From the NCBI GenBank assembly GCA_021371965.1, contig JAJFVE010000122.1, forward strand, positions 1-64,000: a DNA stretch of 64,000 nt, read 5' to 3'. The notes beneath the pieces are model-generated. The model did not search any database. It saw nothing but the letters and a program-made list of their open reading frames with translations, and was not told the DNA's origin. This DNA is from Planctomycetaceae bacterium. GTDB lineage: Bacteria > Planctomycetota > Phycisphaerae > SM23-33. Positions 34,886 through 43,585 of the stretch are shown here, piece by piece. The position numbers and the translations under genes are program-made. Position 1 is the first letter of the stretch. Every line of letters starts with the position of its first letter.

Positions 34886-35217
34886 TCGCTACTTCCTTAT
34901 GTCAACCCCCGGTCCGCGCGGTCGCGGTCGGTCCCTGTGCCGCCAAACAACAAAAAAAGTGGGTCGCTGGGCCCACTTCTCAAGCACGCAACCCTGCGGT
35001 TTTGCCGCCGCAGGCGAGTTTTGCTCAATGCATCCTCGTCTCCTGCAATCGGCAGGTTACCTGCGGCGCCCTGGCCTTGCCCCAATGGCAGTCCTTGGCC
35101 AAAACCACCTTGTGTCTGGGCTCAGACACCTGAACGGCCTCTTGTCAGGTAAACCGTCACCACAAAGCTCCCGGCCCGAAAAGTTTGGCTTCTATCGTTC
35201 ACAGAACACTGCAGTTG
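34886..35217 (-). ncRNA. Structured leader of the nusA-infB operon (candidate attenuator RNA)
   Basis: This 332-nt stretch between the promoter and nusA has no convincing gene. On the minus strand, GCCGCAGG (35067-35060) can pair with CCTGCGGC (35013-35006); the latter can instead pair with CCGCAGGG (34999-34992), so the two are exclusive. A terminator hairpin follows at 34978-34952. A GCCTGCGGCGGC stretch resembles part of E. coli 6S RNA but overall 6S architecture is not shown. Confidence 0.5.
34952..34978 (-). terminator. Terminator-like hairpin in the nusA leader
   Basis: On the minus strand AAGTGGG, 8-nt loop, CCCACTT then seven T in all. It lies about 65 nt before the nusA ATG, so readthrough would be needed for operon expression, as in attenuation by NusA itself. 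Confidence 0.7.
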
Positions 35218-35245
35218 ATTATAAAATCCTAAAACCGTGGGTCAA
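35218..35245 (-). promoter_or_regulatory. Strong promoter of the nusA operon
   Basis: On the minus strand, TTGACC (35245-35240), a 16-nt spacer and a perfect TATAAT (35223-35218). It is among the closest sigma-70 matches in the window. Confidence 0.75.
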
Positions 35246-35344
35246 CAACAAAAATAACCGAAATCCCCATCCGCCTCCCTCCGCCGCCAATGCACCATCA
35301 ATTATACAGGCATACAATGCGCATGGAGGAGAGGAGGAGCGAAA

Positions 35345-36118
35345 ATGTCTATTTCAGGCACTCTCTCTAAGGCTTCGGTCGCCGTCTTCCTAATTCTGGC
35401 ATTGACCGCAACGGCCCAGGGGCGATTTGTCTCTTCGAACCCGCCGAGCCCGGCCATGACGCCGCCTGCTCCAAGTCTTGGCACGGTCACGCAGCCCGGT
35501 GTCACTTTGCGATGGGGCACGCCCGCGCCCAGCACGACGTTGATCCCGCGTGGGCGAGTTGTCTCTTCGCCGCCGTATTCAGCCTACCCAGGCGTTAACT
35601 CCGTAATGGTGCCGGGTGTTACCTTCAGGCGTGCTGCTCCTTCTGCCAGCACAGGCATCGTTCCTGCCGGGCCTGGGGTCTTGCCGCCAAGTGCGATTCC
35701 ATCCTTCCCGGGCATCACGGCCCCGGGTGAGGAAATCTCTCCCGGACTTACAGGGCAGGAAACATCCGCCCAGCCTTCCGGCGGGATAAGGGACTTGTTT
35801 GGCGAAGTCATTCCTGGAACGGAACAGATGAGCATTGCCGCGGTTACCGGCGGCATAGCCTTCACCCAAACCCCGACAGGCAGGCCATCCGGGTCCGTGA
35901 TGGCTCCTCCCGGCACCGTCAGGCCGAGGAAGGGCTATGGGGCCGTGCTTACCGGAACGCTCCCGGGGGTTCCTGTCGCAGCGGACGCTCTGGCTTTAGA
36001 CCGGCCGCTCAACGGCACCGGCTCTTTGGCTGCCCCAACGGCCTTGCCATCCGGCCCGCCCGCGACGGCGGCGCCGCCGGCGGGACCATCCAGCGCGTTT
36101 GGCGATTCTGACGAGTAG
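35345..36118 (+). CDS. Secreted Pro/Gly/Ser-rich protein with internal repeats
   Basis: 257 aa, not recognised. A signal peptide covers residues 1-25 (hydrophobic VAVFLILALTATAQG). The rest is low-complexity, rich in Pro, Gly, Ser and Thr, with imperfect repeats of the form PGVTLRWGTPAPSTTLIPRGRVVS and PGVTFRRAAPSASTGIVPAG. A strong GGAGGAGAGGAGG ribosome site stands 7 nt before the ATG. It is divergent from the nusA operon and 55 nt upstream of serS. It may be a surface or cell-wall-associated protein. Real translation is likely from the ribosome site and signal peptide, but no family is known to me. Confidence 0.6.
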   Translation: MSISGTLSKASVAVFLILALTATAQGRFVSSNPPSPAMTPPAPSLGTVTQPGVTLRWGTPAPSTTLIPRGRVVSSPPYSAYPGVNSVMVPGVTFRRAAPSASTGIVPAGPGVLPPSAIPSFPGITAPGEEISPGLTGQETSAQPSGGIRDLFGEVIPGTEQMSIAAVTGGIAFTQTPTGRPSGSVMAPPGTVRPRKGYGAVLTGTLPGVPVAADALALDRPLNGTGSLAAPTALPSGPPATAAPPAGPSSAFGDSDE

Positions 36119-36142
36119 ACGGTCAGGGCGCTATATTGCATT

Positions 36143-36163
36143 CCCTACCGGGTTTAGGTAGGG
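36143..36163 (+). terminator. Hairpin between the Pro-rich gene and serS
   Basis: CCCTACC, 7-nt loop, GGTAGGG, ten bases before the serS ATG. Without a T run it may be a weak terminator or may mask the serS ribosome site. Confidence 0.35.
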
Positions 36164-36173
36164 TTATGCCAAC

Positions 36174-37448
36174 ATGATCGACATCAAACAACTCCGCGCT
36201 CAACCTGAAAAGTTCGTTCAGGCCGCGCGCGACAAGAAGTTCAGCGTGGACATCCAGGCGCTGCTGGATATCGACACCCGCTTGCTCGACGCGCGGCGCG
36301 AGATTCAAGATATCCGCACGCGGCAGAACGCCGCCGGCAAGGATATCGCGCGCCTGGCCGGCGACCAGAAGCAAAAAGCCATCGCCGAACTGGCGCAGCT
36401 CAAGGCCCGAGGCAAAGAACTGGCTGCCCTGGTCGAAGAGCTCGAACCCAAGTTCGACGAGCTGATGCTGCTGGTGCCCCAGCCGGCAGCGCCGGAAGTG
36501 CCCATCGGGGCCGATGACACCGAGAACGTGGAGCTGCGCCGCTGCGGCCAGCCGCCGAAGTTTGACTTCAACCCCAGGGATCATGTCGAGCTGGGCGAGA
36601 TGCTGGACATCATCGACATCCCGCGCGGCGTCAAGCTGGCCGGGACGCGGAACTACGTCCTCAAAGGCGCCGGGGCGATGCTGCACCAGGCCGTCCTGCG
36701 CCTGGCGATCGACCAGATGCACGCCAAGGGCTACACGCTGATGAGCGTGCCGGTGCTGGTGGACGAGAAGGTCATGTACGGCACGGGCTATTTCCCGCTG
36801 GGGCGCGAACAGGCGTACCTCGTCGAACGCGACGGCATGAGTCTGGTCGGCACGGCCGAGGTGCCCCTGACGGCGTACCACACCGACGAGATCCTGCAGG
36901 CGGCTGATCTTCCGCGAAAGTATTTCGCCCTGAGCACGTGCTTTCGCCGCGAGGCCGGGGCGGCCGGCAAGGACACGCGCGGCATCTACCGCATCCACTC
37001 CTTCGACAAGGTCGAGCAGGTCGTGCTCTGCCGCAACGACGAGGCCGTCTCGCGCACGCTCCACCAGGAGATCCTGCAAAACGCCGAGGACGTGCTCCAG
37101 GCGCTCGAACTGCCCTACCGCATCGTCAACGTCTGCACCGGCGACCTGGGGCAGGGCCAAGTGCAGAAGTTCGACATCGAGACCTGGATGCCCTCGCGCG
37201 GCGGGTACGGCGAGACGCACTCGGCCAGCCGCTTCTATGAGTTCCAGGCGCGGCGGCTGAACATCCGCTATCGCGACGAGAGCGGCGAGGTCAAGTTCGT
37301 GCACACGCTCAACAACACCGTGATCGCCTCGCCGCGCGTGCTGATCGCAATTCTGGAGATCAACCAGAACGCCGACGGCTCGGTGAACGTCCCCAAGGCC
37401 CTGAGGCCTTACATGGGCAATCTGGAGAAGATCGAGCCCGGGCGATGA
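36174..37448 (+). CDS. serS: Seryl-tRNA synthetase
   Basis: 424 aa, standard size. It charges tRNA-Ser. Seen: N-terminal coiled-coil arm (residues about 30-105), motif 2 STCFRREAGAAGKDTRGIYRIHSFDKVE, and the class II end block with EFQARRLNIRYRD and HTLNNTVIASPRVLIAILE (motif 3). Variation: the family's HTLNGSG reads HTLNNTV and the region before FQARR reads GYGETHSASRFY, also seen in some bacteria. Followed 84 nt later by DUF4870. Confidence 0.97.
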   Translation: MIDIKQLRAQPEKFVQAARDKKFSVDIQALLDIDTRLLDARREIQDIRTRQNAAGKDIARLAGDQKQKAIAELAQLKARGKELAALVEELEPKFDELMLLVPQPAAPEVPIGADDTENVELRRCGQPPKFDFNPRDHVELGEMLDIIDIPRGVKLAGTRNYVLKGAGAMLHQAVLRLAIDQMHAKGYTLMSVPVLVDEKVMYGTGYFPLGREQAYLVERDGMSLVGTAEVPLTAYHTDEILQAADLPRKYFALSTCFRREAGAAGKDTRGIYRIHSFDKVEQVVLCRNDEAVSRTLHQEILQNAEDVLQALELPYRIVNVCTGDLGQGQVQKFDIETWMPSRGGYGETHSASRFYEFQARRLNIRYRDESGEVKFVHTLNNTVIASPRVLIAILEINQNADGSVNVPKALRPYMGNLEKIEPGR

Positions 37449-37532
37449 AGCGCCCTACGATGAGACAACGACCGCGGTAATGCCTCGTGGCGAGGACAAC
37501 CCGCAAAGGCCCGTCAAGAAAAGGAAACGAGT

Positions 37533-37895
37533 ATGACACAGACAACCCCCGAAACGCCGGCCACCCCTCCCCCCGCCGCCCCCGGCGACAAAGACTCGCG
37601 CACGCTGGCGATGCTCTGCCATCTTCTGGGCATTGTCGGTATCCTCGGCCCCTTGATCGTCTGGCTGATCAAGCGCGAGAATCCGCTGGTAGACAAGAAC
37701 GGCAAGGAAGCCGTGAACTTCCAGATCACTGTGATTATCGCCTGGGTTGCGGCAATAGTCCTGTTCTGCATTGGATTGCGGTTCCTGTTTCCGCTGATCT
37801 GGCTGGCAAATCTGGTGTTCTGCATTATGGCTGCCGTAAAGGTTTCTGGCGGCGAAGATTATAAGTATCCCTTCGCCCTTCGCCTGGTGAAGTAA
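37533..37895 (+). CDS. DUF4870 membrane protein
   Basis: 120 aa. After a Pro/Thr-rich start it has the DUF4870 pattern: DSRTLAMLCHLLGIVGILGPLIVWLIKRE, NPLVDKNGKEAVNFQITVIIA, two more helices, and the ending EDYKYPFALRLVK. These small membrane proteins are common in bacteria; role unknown. The gene stands alone between serS and aroF. A GAAAAGGAAAC ribosome site precedes the ATG. Confidence 0.9.
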   Translation: MTQTTPETPATPPPAAPGDKDSRTLAMLCHLLGIVGILGPLIVWLIKRENPLVDKNGKEAVNFQITVIIAWVAAIVLFCIGLRFLFPLIWLANLVFCIMAAVKVSGGEDYKYPFALRLVK

Positions 37896-37983
37896 CTCTC
37901 CCTGGCGTCGTCGGCGTATGAAGAAGCGGGGGCGGTTGCTGGCCGCGGGGCTTGTATAGTCTTAACGTGCCTGGAGTGTCTTG

Positions 37984-39003
37984 ATGATCGTCGTGATGAA
38001 GCCCGGTGCTACTGAAAAGCAGGTGCAGCACGTCGTGCATCTGGTTCAGGAGTTTGGTCTGCGCGAGCACGTCATTCACGGCACCGACCGCACGGTGGTG
38101 GCGTGCCTGGGCGATAAGCGCGCGGTGGACAAGACAGCCATCGAAACCGCGCCGATGGTCGACCGCATCGTGCCGATCCTGGCGCCGTACAAGATGGCCT
38201 CGACCGAGGTCAAGCGCACGCGCACGCAGATCCCCATCGGCCCGGGCAAGTTCCCCCTGGGCGGCAGGAAGATCGGCGTGATCGCCGGCCCGTGCAGCGT
38301 CGAGAATCGCGACCAGCTCCTTCGCACTGCCGACGCCGTCAAGGCCGCTGGGTGCATCGGCCTGCGCGGCGGGGCGTTCAAGCCGCGCTCCAGCCCCTAC
38401 AGCTTTCAGGGCCTGCGCGGCGAGGGGCTCAAGATTCTCGCCGAGGCGCGCGAGAAGACCGGCTTGGCCGTCGTGACCGAAGTCATCAGCGTCGAGACGC
38501 TTGACGAGGTGGCCGCGTGCGCCGACGTGCTGCAGATCGGCGCCCGCAACATGCAGCACTACCCGCTGCTCGAGGCCGTCGGCCGCGTCAACAAGCCCGT
38601 CATGCTCAAGCGCGGCATGAGCGCCACGCTCGAGGAGTTCATGCTGGCGGCCGAGTACATCCTCAATGCCGGCAACCCCAACGTGATTTTGTGCGAGCGG
38701 GGCATCCGCACGTTCGAGGACTACGTCCGCAACACGCTGCCGCTGGCGTCGGTGCCCGAACTCAACGACAAGACGCACCTGCCCGTCTGCGTGGACCCCT
38801 CGCACGGCACCGGACACGCGCACCTGGTGCCGGCGATGAGCCGTGCCGCCGTGGCGGCCGGGGCAGACTGCCTGATCCTGGAAGTGCACCACGACCCCGA
38901 GCACGCCCTCTCCGACGGCGCCCAGTCGCTGACGCCCGACGTGCTGCTGCAACTGATGGGTCAGCTCAAACGCATCGCCCAGGCCATCGGGCGCGACGCG
39001 TAA
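37984..39003 (+). CDS. aroF: 3-deoxy-7-phosphoheptulonate synthase (DAHP synthase, AroF/AroA-beta type)
   Basis: 339 aa. It condenses PEP and erythrose-4-phosphate at the head of the shikimate pathway. The N-terminal 70 residues are a ferredoxin/ACT-like regulatory domain ([18 protein letters not shown]); the rest is the barrel with [38 protein letters not shown], and the metal-site Cys of the GPC segment, plus [17 protein letters not shown]. This is the B. subtilis/Thermotoga type, usually inhibited by aromatic products. ATG at 37984 with GGAG before it; a TTG one codon earlier is less likely. Confidence 0.95.
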   Translation: MIVVMKPGATEKQVQHVVHLVQEFGLREHVIHGTDRTVVACLGDKRAVDKTAIETAPMVDRIVPILAPYKMASTEVKRTRTQIPIGPGKFPLGGRKIGVIAGPCSVENRDQLLRTADAVKAAGCIGLRGGAFKPRSSPYSFQGLRGEGLKILAEAREKTGLAVVTEVISVETLDEVAACADVLQIGARNMQHYPLLEAVGRVNKPVMLKRGMSATLEEFMLAAEYILNAGNPNVILCERGIRTFEDYVRNTLPLASVPELNDKTHLPVCVDPSHGTGHAHLVPAMSRAAVAAGADCLILEVHHDPEHALSDGAQSLTPDVLLQLMGQLKRIAQAIGRDA

Positions 39004-39132
39004 AGAAGTCTGAAGATCGAAGTCTGAATTCGGCTTCGTTAGCGGCCGAGCCCGCGGTGGCAAGCTCCGCCGCTAACTGTGAAGATCGGCGTCCCTCTGA
39101 CTTTGAACTTCGCACTTCGAACTTTGCACTGT
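39004..39132. repeat. Tandem-word repeats (GAAGTCTGAA / CTTCGAACTT) after aroF
   Basis: Words GAAGTCTGAAGATCGAAGTC on the left and CTTTGAACTTCGCACTTCG on the right face each other across about 70 nt; the same CTTCGAACTTCG words occur at 52546-52578. No gene is seen here. Confidence 0.6.
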
Positions 39133-39152
39133 TTTTCGGTACAATCCCGCCC

Positions 39153-41666
39153 GTGACGGATCTTCCCCCTTCATCACCGGGCGGCCGCTCCAAGGGTCTC
39201 TTGCATCGCCTGCCGCTGGCGGGCGTGGCGGCGGCGTTTGTGCTGGGCATCACTGTCGGGCGGTATCTGCCGGTGACGGCCGGAGTTTTCACCGCCATCG
39301 GGATCCTCGCTCTCGCCGGTGCGGCGGTCACTATCCGCCGGCGGCACCTCTGGCCGATCACGGCCGGCGGGTTGCTGGCGACCATCGCCGCCATCGGGGC
39401 GGTGTACCTGCAGTTCTGCTATTTCACGCTGGCCGACGATCACATCGCGCGCGGCACGGGCGAGTCGGCGAACCTGGCGACGCTGCGCGGCGTCGTCCAA
39501 ACGTCTCCGCAGATTCACGAGCAGCCAGCCAACGCCGCCCTGGGCTACACGCCCGGTCCCCGCACGCGATTTATCCTGCGATGCACGGCCGCCAAGGCCG
39601 GACAGGGTTGGCAGGGCGCCTCCGGACTGGTTCAGGTTACGGTAGACGCGGCCGACACGCGGCTGGGGGCAGGGCAGAGCCTGGAGCTGATGGGGCGCAT
39701 CGGCCGCTACCGCCAGGCGAACAATCCCGGCCAGTACGATCCGTCCGAGCGTGCCCGCCGCGAGGGCGTGGTGGTCTGGATGAGCGTCCCGGGCCCCGAC
39801 GGCGTGGCAATCCTTGCCGGGCAGGACATGAACGCCTTCATGCGCTGCGTGTGGCGCCTGCGTGCCATGACGAGGCAGCACCTGCTGGCGGCCAGCGACG
39901 AACCTGCCGCCAGTCTGCTCGTGGCCCTGGTCCAGGGCGAGCGCGACCCGGCGCTGCGCAGCCTCAACAAAACCATGATGCGGGCGGGCATCGCGCATTA
40001 TCTGAGCATCTCGGGCCAACATCTTGCCATCTTCCTGGGCTTCATCTTTCTGCTCTGCCGCCTGGCGATGCTCAACCAGCGCCGCTCCGCCCTGGTCGTG
40101 TTGGCGGTGCTGACAGCCTACATGCTCGCCGCCGAGCCCCAGGCGCCGCTGCTGCGCTCGGCCATCATGGCCGCGGCCCTGTGCATCACGCTGATCGCCG
40201 GGCGCACGTATTCAGCGCTCAACGCCCTGGCGGCGGCCGCGATCATCCTGCTGGCGGTCGATCCGCTGCAGCTCTTCACCGCGGGATTCCAGTTGAGCTT
40301 CGTCACCGTCGGCGGGCTGCTGCTGTTGCACCGCCCGCTGCGGGAGATGCTCCTGTGGCGATGGCAGAAGCGTCGCGGGCTGATCGTCTTCCGCGACAAC
40401 CAGCGGATCGTGCGCTGGCTGAACTTCGCGGTGATCGACTGGGCGGCCAACGCGGCGGCTGTGGGCATTGCCGCCTTCCTCGTCACCACGCCGCTGGCGG
40501 CGTACCACTTCGGACTCTTCAGCCCCTATGCGGCCCTGCTGACGCTGCTGCTCATGCCGCTGATGGTGGCCGTGTTGGTGCCGGGCTATCTCTCGCTGGC
40601 CGCGGCGATGCTGCTGCCCAATGTCTCGCACTTGCTGGGACGAATGGCGGCGTGCTTTTCGCGGTGGCTGGCAGTCGTCGTCGACTGGTGCAATTACCTG
40701 CCGGGCCTGTGCCTGGAACTGCGCCCCGTGCCGGCGTGGTGGGTGCTGCTGTGCTACGCGGTCATCGCCCTGTTCGCGATTCGCCACCGGCTCAAGCGAG
40801 GCTGGACATGGTGCGCCGTGGCCGCGGTGCTGCTGGCGGCCGCCACGCTCTGGACTCAGCGGGCGGCCGGCCTGCCCCAGCGGGCCGAGCTTCACATGCT
40901 GGCGGTGGGCAACGGGCAGTGTTGCATCGTGCGATCGCCGGGCGGCGCCACGGCCGTCATCGATGCCGGAACGCGCAGCGGCTTCGACGCCTGGGAGGAG
41001 ATCCTCAAGCCGTTCCTGCGCGAGCGGCGAATCAAGGATCCCTCAGCCGTCTTCATCTCGCACGGCAACACGGACCATTTCAACGCCCTTGCGGGGCTGC
41101 TCGATCGCTGCCGGCCCACGATCTACGTCAACGAGTTTTTCGGCAGCGACGCCGTGGACAAGCCCGAGCAGGATCTGATGGCCCAGATCGCCCGCCGCGG
41201 CCTGACGCTGGTGCGCCTCCGCGCCGGCGACGAGGCGCCCCTGGACGCCCGCACGCGCGTGCGGGTGCTGTGGCCGCCCGCGGGTGCGGCCAGCCTGTCG
41301 GAGAATGACGCCTCGCTCGTGTTGCACGTCGTGTGCGATGATGCATCGGTGATACTGCCCGGCGACATCGGCGCGGCGCCCCAGGAGACGCTGGCGCGCC
41401 AAGGCCCGCGAGCCCCGGCCCTCGTGCTGCCGCACCACGGAACGTTCACCCCCGCGCTGGCCGATTATGTGGCCGCCGCCGATCCCAAGGTCGCTCTCGT
41501 CAGCGGCGGCGGTCTCTACCGCGGGCCAACCGGCCCCGACGACAAGGCCAGGCGCTTTTTCCAGAACCTCCTGCGGACCCGCCAGTGCTTCGACACCGTT
41601 CACAATGGATATGTGCGGCTGGAACTGGGAGGAACGAGCCCCGCGTCAGTGCAGCCGCAACGGTAG
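39153..41666 (+). CDS. comEC: ComEC/Rec2-type DNA-uptake channel protein
   Basis: 837 aa. Order: membrane helices and a DUF4131 domain in the first 200 residues, the Competence domain with many helices (SLLVALVQGERDPALR, AGIAHYLSISGQHLAIFLG), and a C-terminal metallo-beta-lactamase domain with ISHGNTDHFNAL and LVLPHHG. ComEC forms the inner-membrane path for transforming DNA, and the MBL domain probably degrades a strand. GTG at 39153 is the most natural start, since the frame upstream only shadows aroF. No other competence genes are seen near; ComEC also occurs widely in planctomycetes. Confidence 0.92.
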   Translation: MTDLPPSSPGGRSKGLLHRLPLAGVAAAFVLGITVGRYLPVTAGVFTAIGILALAGAAVTIRRRHLWPITAGGLLATIAAIGAVYLQFCYFTLADDHIARGTGESANLATLRGVVQTSPQIHEQPANAALGYTPGPRTRFILRCTAAKAGQGWQGASGLVQVTVDAADTRLGAGQSLELMGRIGRYRQANNPGQYDPSERARREGVVVWMSVPGPDGVAILAGQDMNAFMRCVWRLRAMTRQHLLAASDEPAASLLVALVQGERDPALRSLNKTMMRAGIAHYLSISGQHLAIFLGFIFLLCRLAMLNQRRSALVVLAVLTAYMLAAEPQAPLLRSAIMAAALCITLIAGRTYSALNALAAAAIILLAVDPLQLFTAGFQLSFVTVGGLLLLHRPLREMLLWRWQKRRGLIVFRDNQRIVRWLNFAVIDWAANAAAVGIAAFLVTTPLAAYHFGLFSPYAALLTLLLMPLMVAVLVPGYLSLAAAMLLPNVSHLLGRMAACFSRWLAVVVDWCNYLPGLCLELRPVPAWWVLLCYAVIALFAIRHRLKRGWTWCAVAAVLLAAATLWTQRAAGLPQRAELHMLAVGNGQCCIVRSPGGATAVIDAGTRSGFDAWEEILKPFLRERRIKDPSAVFISHGNTDHFNALAGLLDRCRPTIYVNEFFGSDAVDKPEQDLMAQIARRGLTLVRLRAGDEAPLDARTRVRVLWPPAGAASLSENDASLVLHVVCDDASVILPGDIGAAPQETLARQGPRAPALVLPHHGTFTPALADYVAAADPKVALVSGGGLYRGPTGPDDKARRFFQNLLRTRQCFDTVHNGYVRLELGGTSPASVQPQR

Positions 41667-41737
41667 AGAATGCCTTGTGGAACGGCGAGGCTATTGCTGT
41701 TATCCTTGATCTAACCCCTGCGGGATTTGAGAATGCC

Positions 41738-42205
41738 ATGACCGTCAGCGCGATCGACAATCGAAGCGATCCCCCGCCGCTGCCCCAGACGCTGCCTTCG
41801 GCGCGCGCGATCCGATTGCGCGGATTGGCGCTTCTGCTGCCGTGCCTGGCGGTGCTGGCGGCCGCGTGCTTCCAGTTGCCCAGCCGCGTGCCGATGCCGC
41901 CGTGCTCGTTCTACGTCAACACGCACCTGCCCTGCCCCGGTTGCGGCATGACGCGCTCGATGATGGCGATGGGTCGCGGGCACGTCGTCGAGGCTTTCAA
42001 TTTCCATCCTTTCGGGGTGGTGTTGTTCAGCGGGCTGGTTGCCCTGTCGTGCATCGGCGCTGTGGAACTGGGCTGGGCCCGCGACGCCTGGGGATGGATC
42101 GACCCCTCGCCGTGGTGGCTGGCGGCAGCCGTGGGACTCATGACCCTGGGCTGGCTTTGGGTTCTGGTAACAGGATTGCTTTCGGGAAAGTTGCCGGTAA
42201 AATAA
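41738..42205 (+). CDS. DUF2752 membrane protein
   Basis: 155 aa with about three membrane helices. The hallmark CPGCGMTRSMMAMGRGHVVEAFNFHP fits DUF2752, a small family of unknown role. ATG at 41738 was chosen since the residues before it overlap comEC's end in a different frame. It sits 71 nt after comEC and ends before a small intergenic palindrome. Confidence 0.85.
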   Translation: MTVSAIDNRSDPPPLPQTLPSARAIRLRGLALLLPCLAVLAAACFQLPSRVPMPPCSFYVNTHLPCPGCGMTRSMMAMGRGHVVEAFNFHPFGVVLFSGLVALSCIGAVELGWARDAWGWIDPSPWWLAAAVGLMTLGWLWVLVTGLLSGKLPVK

Positions 42206-42217
42206 CGGACAAGACGG

Positions 42218-42272
42218 GTGGCACAGGTTTTCGCGCCTGTGACGAGCACAGTCTGGGAAGGCTGTGCCCCAC
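42218..42272. repeat. Palindromes of the GGCACAGGCxxxCCTGTG family
   Basis: GGCACAGG-ttttcgcg-CCTGTG followed by GCACAGTCTGGGAAGGCTGTGC. A sister copy lies at 45406-45430. Confidence 0.65.
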
Positions 42273-42291
42273 CGCCATGGAAGGTGACGCC

Positions 42292-42930
42292 ATGAACAGA
42301 CACATCTGTGCGGCGGTAGCGGCATGCGTGATGGCCAGTTGCGGCGGATGCACCAACGTTCGCGACTTCACGCTGTACTCGATGGCCAAGGCCCCCGTCA
42401 AGACCGTGCACGCCGAGTTCGACAAGCTCGAAGGCAAGCGCGTGGCGGTGGTGATCTTCGCCGACCAGGCCGTCCAGTACGAGTACCCGATGGCGCGGCT
42501 GGAACTGGCGACGGTCGTGGCCGAGGAAATTCGCGCCAAGCTCAAGAAGGCCAATGTCGTCGATCCGCGCATCGTCCTCGAACAGCAGGACAGCGACATC
42601 CACTGGGATTCGATGGAGAAGACCAAGTTCGGCAAGCTCTTCGGGGCCGACTACGTGCTGTACGTGGCCCTGGTAGATTTCTCGACGCGCGAGGTGGGGT
42701 CGCTTGACCTGGTGCGCGGCCGCATCGTCGCCGACGTGGCGCTCTACAGCACCACGGAAGAAGAATCCAAGGCCTGCCAGTGGCGCAACACCAACATGCG
42801 CACACTGTTCCCCGGCGGCAACGGCGTAAAGGTCAACCGCACTGAAAACGACGTCCGCTACCAGACGGAAAAGGCCTTTGCGGACGGCCTGGTGAAGAAG
42901 TTCTACACGCACAAGGTAGAAATGGAATGA
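42292..42930 (+). CDS. Lipoprotein of unknown function, first of a tandem pair
   Basis: 212 aa. Signal peptide with lipobox-like CVMASCGGC (lipid Cys about 20). The body shows the pattern of small envelope-stress or flagellar-type lipoproteins: KRVAVVIFADQ, LELATVVAEEIRAKL, KLFGADYVLYVALVDFSTRE, a domain that recalls the GNA1162/LpoB-like folds by layout but not convincingly. Its stop overlaps the next gene's ATG by 4 nt. The two share the central GADxVxYV element and are probably paralogues with a common envelope role. Confidence 0.65.
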   Translation: MNRHICAAVAACVMASCGGCTNVRDFTLYSMAKAPVKTVHAEFDKLEGKRVAVVIFADQAVQYEYPMARLELATVVAEEIRAKLKKANVVDPRIVLEQQDSDIHWDSMEKTKFGKLFGADYVLYVALVDFSTREVGSLDLVRGRIVADVALYSTTEEESKACQWRNTNMRTLFPGGNGVKVNRTENDVRYQTEKAFADGLVKKFYTHKVEME

Positions 42931-43571
42931 GGCGCTTTCGAGCCATCACGATCGCCATGCTGGGCGCGATGCTGACCTGTACCGCCGGCTGCATGGACGC
43001 GGTGGGTTGGTGGGCTGAGATGTTCACGCCGGCCTCGACCGATCCGGCGCTGTATCCGGTGCCCAAGAACAAGACGATCCTGGTCTTTCCCGACGACTAC
43101 TACTCGCGTCTGAAGTCCGACGCAACGCGCGGGACGTTCGCCAACGAGCTCAACAAGTTCCTGATGGAAAACAATGTTGCCGCGTCGACCATCCCCTTCA
43201 ATAAACTGCAGGAAGTCGAAAATACCCCGGGCTTTGAAAAGCTCAGCGTCGACCAGGTCGGGCGGCAGGTAGGCGCTGATCTCGTGATGTACGTCCTGTT
43301 CGACCGCATGTCGCTCAAGGACGACAATCAGAGCGACCTGTGGCACGGGCACCTGGCCCTGCGCGTCAGAGTCGTCGACGCCAAGACCGGCGCCTGCCTC
43401 TGGCCGACCGACCGCCGCGACGGATGGCCGATCGAGGCCGTCGACATCGCGCCGACCAGCACCGCCGCAGATTATGGCCTGGTCCTCGAGCAGGAACTGG
43501 TAGTCGAGGCCGCCAAACGCGTCACCTACCTGTTCTGCGAGCACCCCAGCCCCGAACGACTGACCAAATAG
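42927..43571 (+). CDS. Lipoprotein of unknown function, second of a tandem pair
   Basis: 214 aa. Lipobox near TCTAGC (Cys22). Contains KTILVFPDDYYSR, NELNKFLMENN, QVGADLVMYVLFDRMSLK and HLALRVRVVDAKTGACLW, parallel to the protein encoded upstream. It overlaps that gene by 4 nt and is convergent with sod. No named family recognised. Confidence 0.65.
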   Translation: MRRFRAITIAMLGAMLTCTAGCMDAVGWWAEMFTPASTDPALYPVPKNKTILVFPDDYYSRLKSDATRGTFANELNKFLMENNVAASTIPFNKLQEVENTPGFEKLSVDQVGRQVGADLVMYVLFDRMSLKDDNQSDLWHGHLALRVRVVDAKTGACLWPTDRRDGWPIEAVDIAPTSTAADYGLVLEQELVVEAAKRVTYLFCEHPSPERLTK

Positions 43572-43585
43572 CGCATACCGCGCTA
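43569..43585. terminator. Small bidirectional hairpin between lipoprotein and sod genes
   Basis: TAGCGC, 5-nt loop, GCGCTA. It spans the lipoprotein stop and reaches the sod stop, so it could end both convergent messages. There is no long T run. Confidence 0.35.

Noticed and set aside
34992..35013. 6S RNA
   Set aside because: Only a 12-13 base resemblance to the 3' part of E. coli 6S; the central-bubble architecture was not shown, so it is reported as an unknown leader.
38517..39152. Upstream extension of the comEC frame
   Set aside because: It is a shifted reading of aroF; ComEC begins at about 39153.
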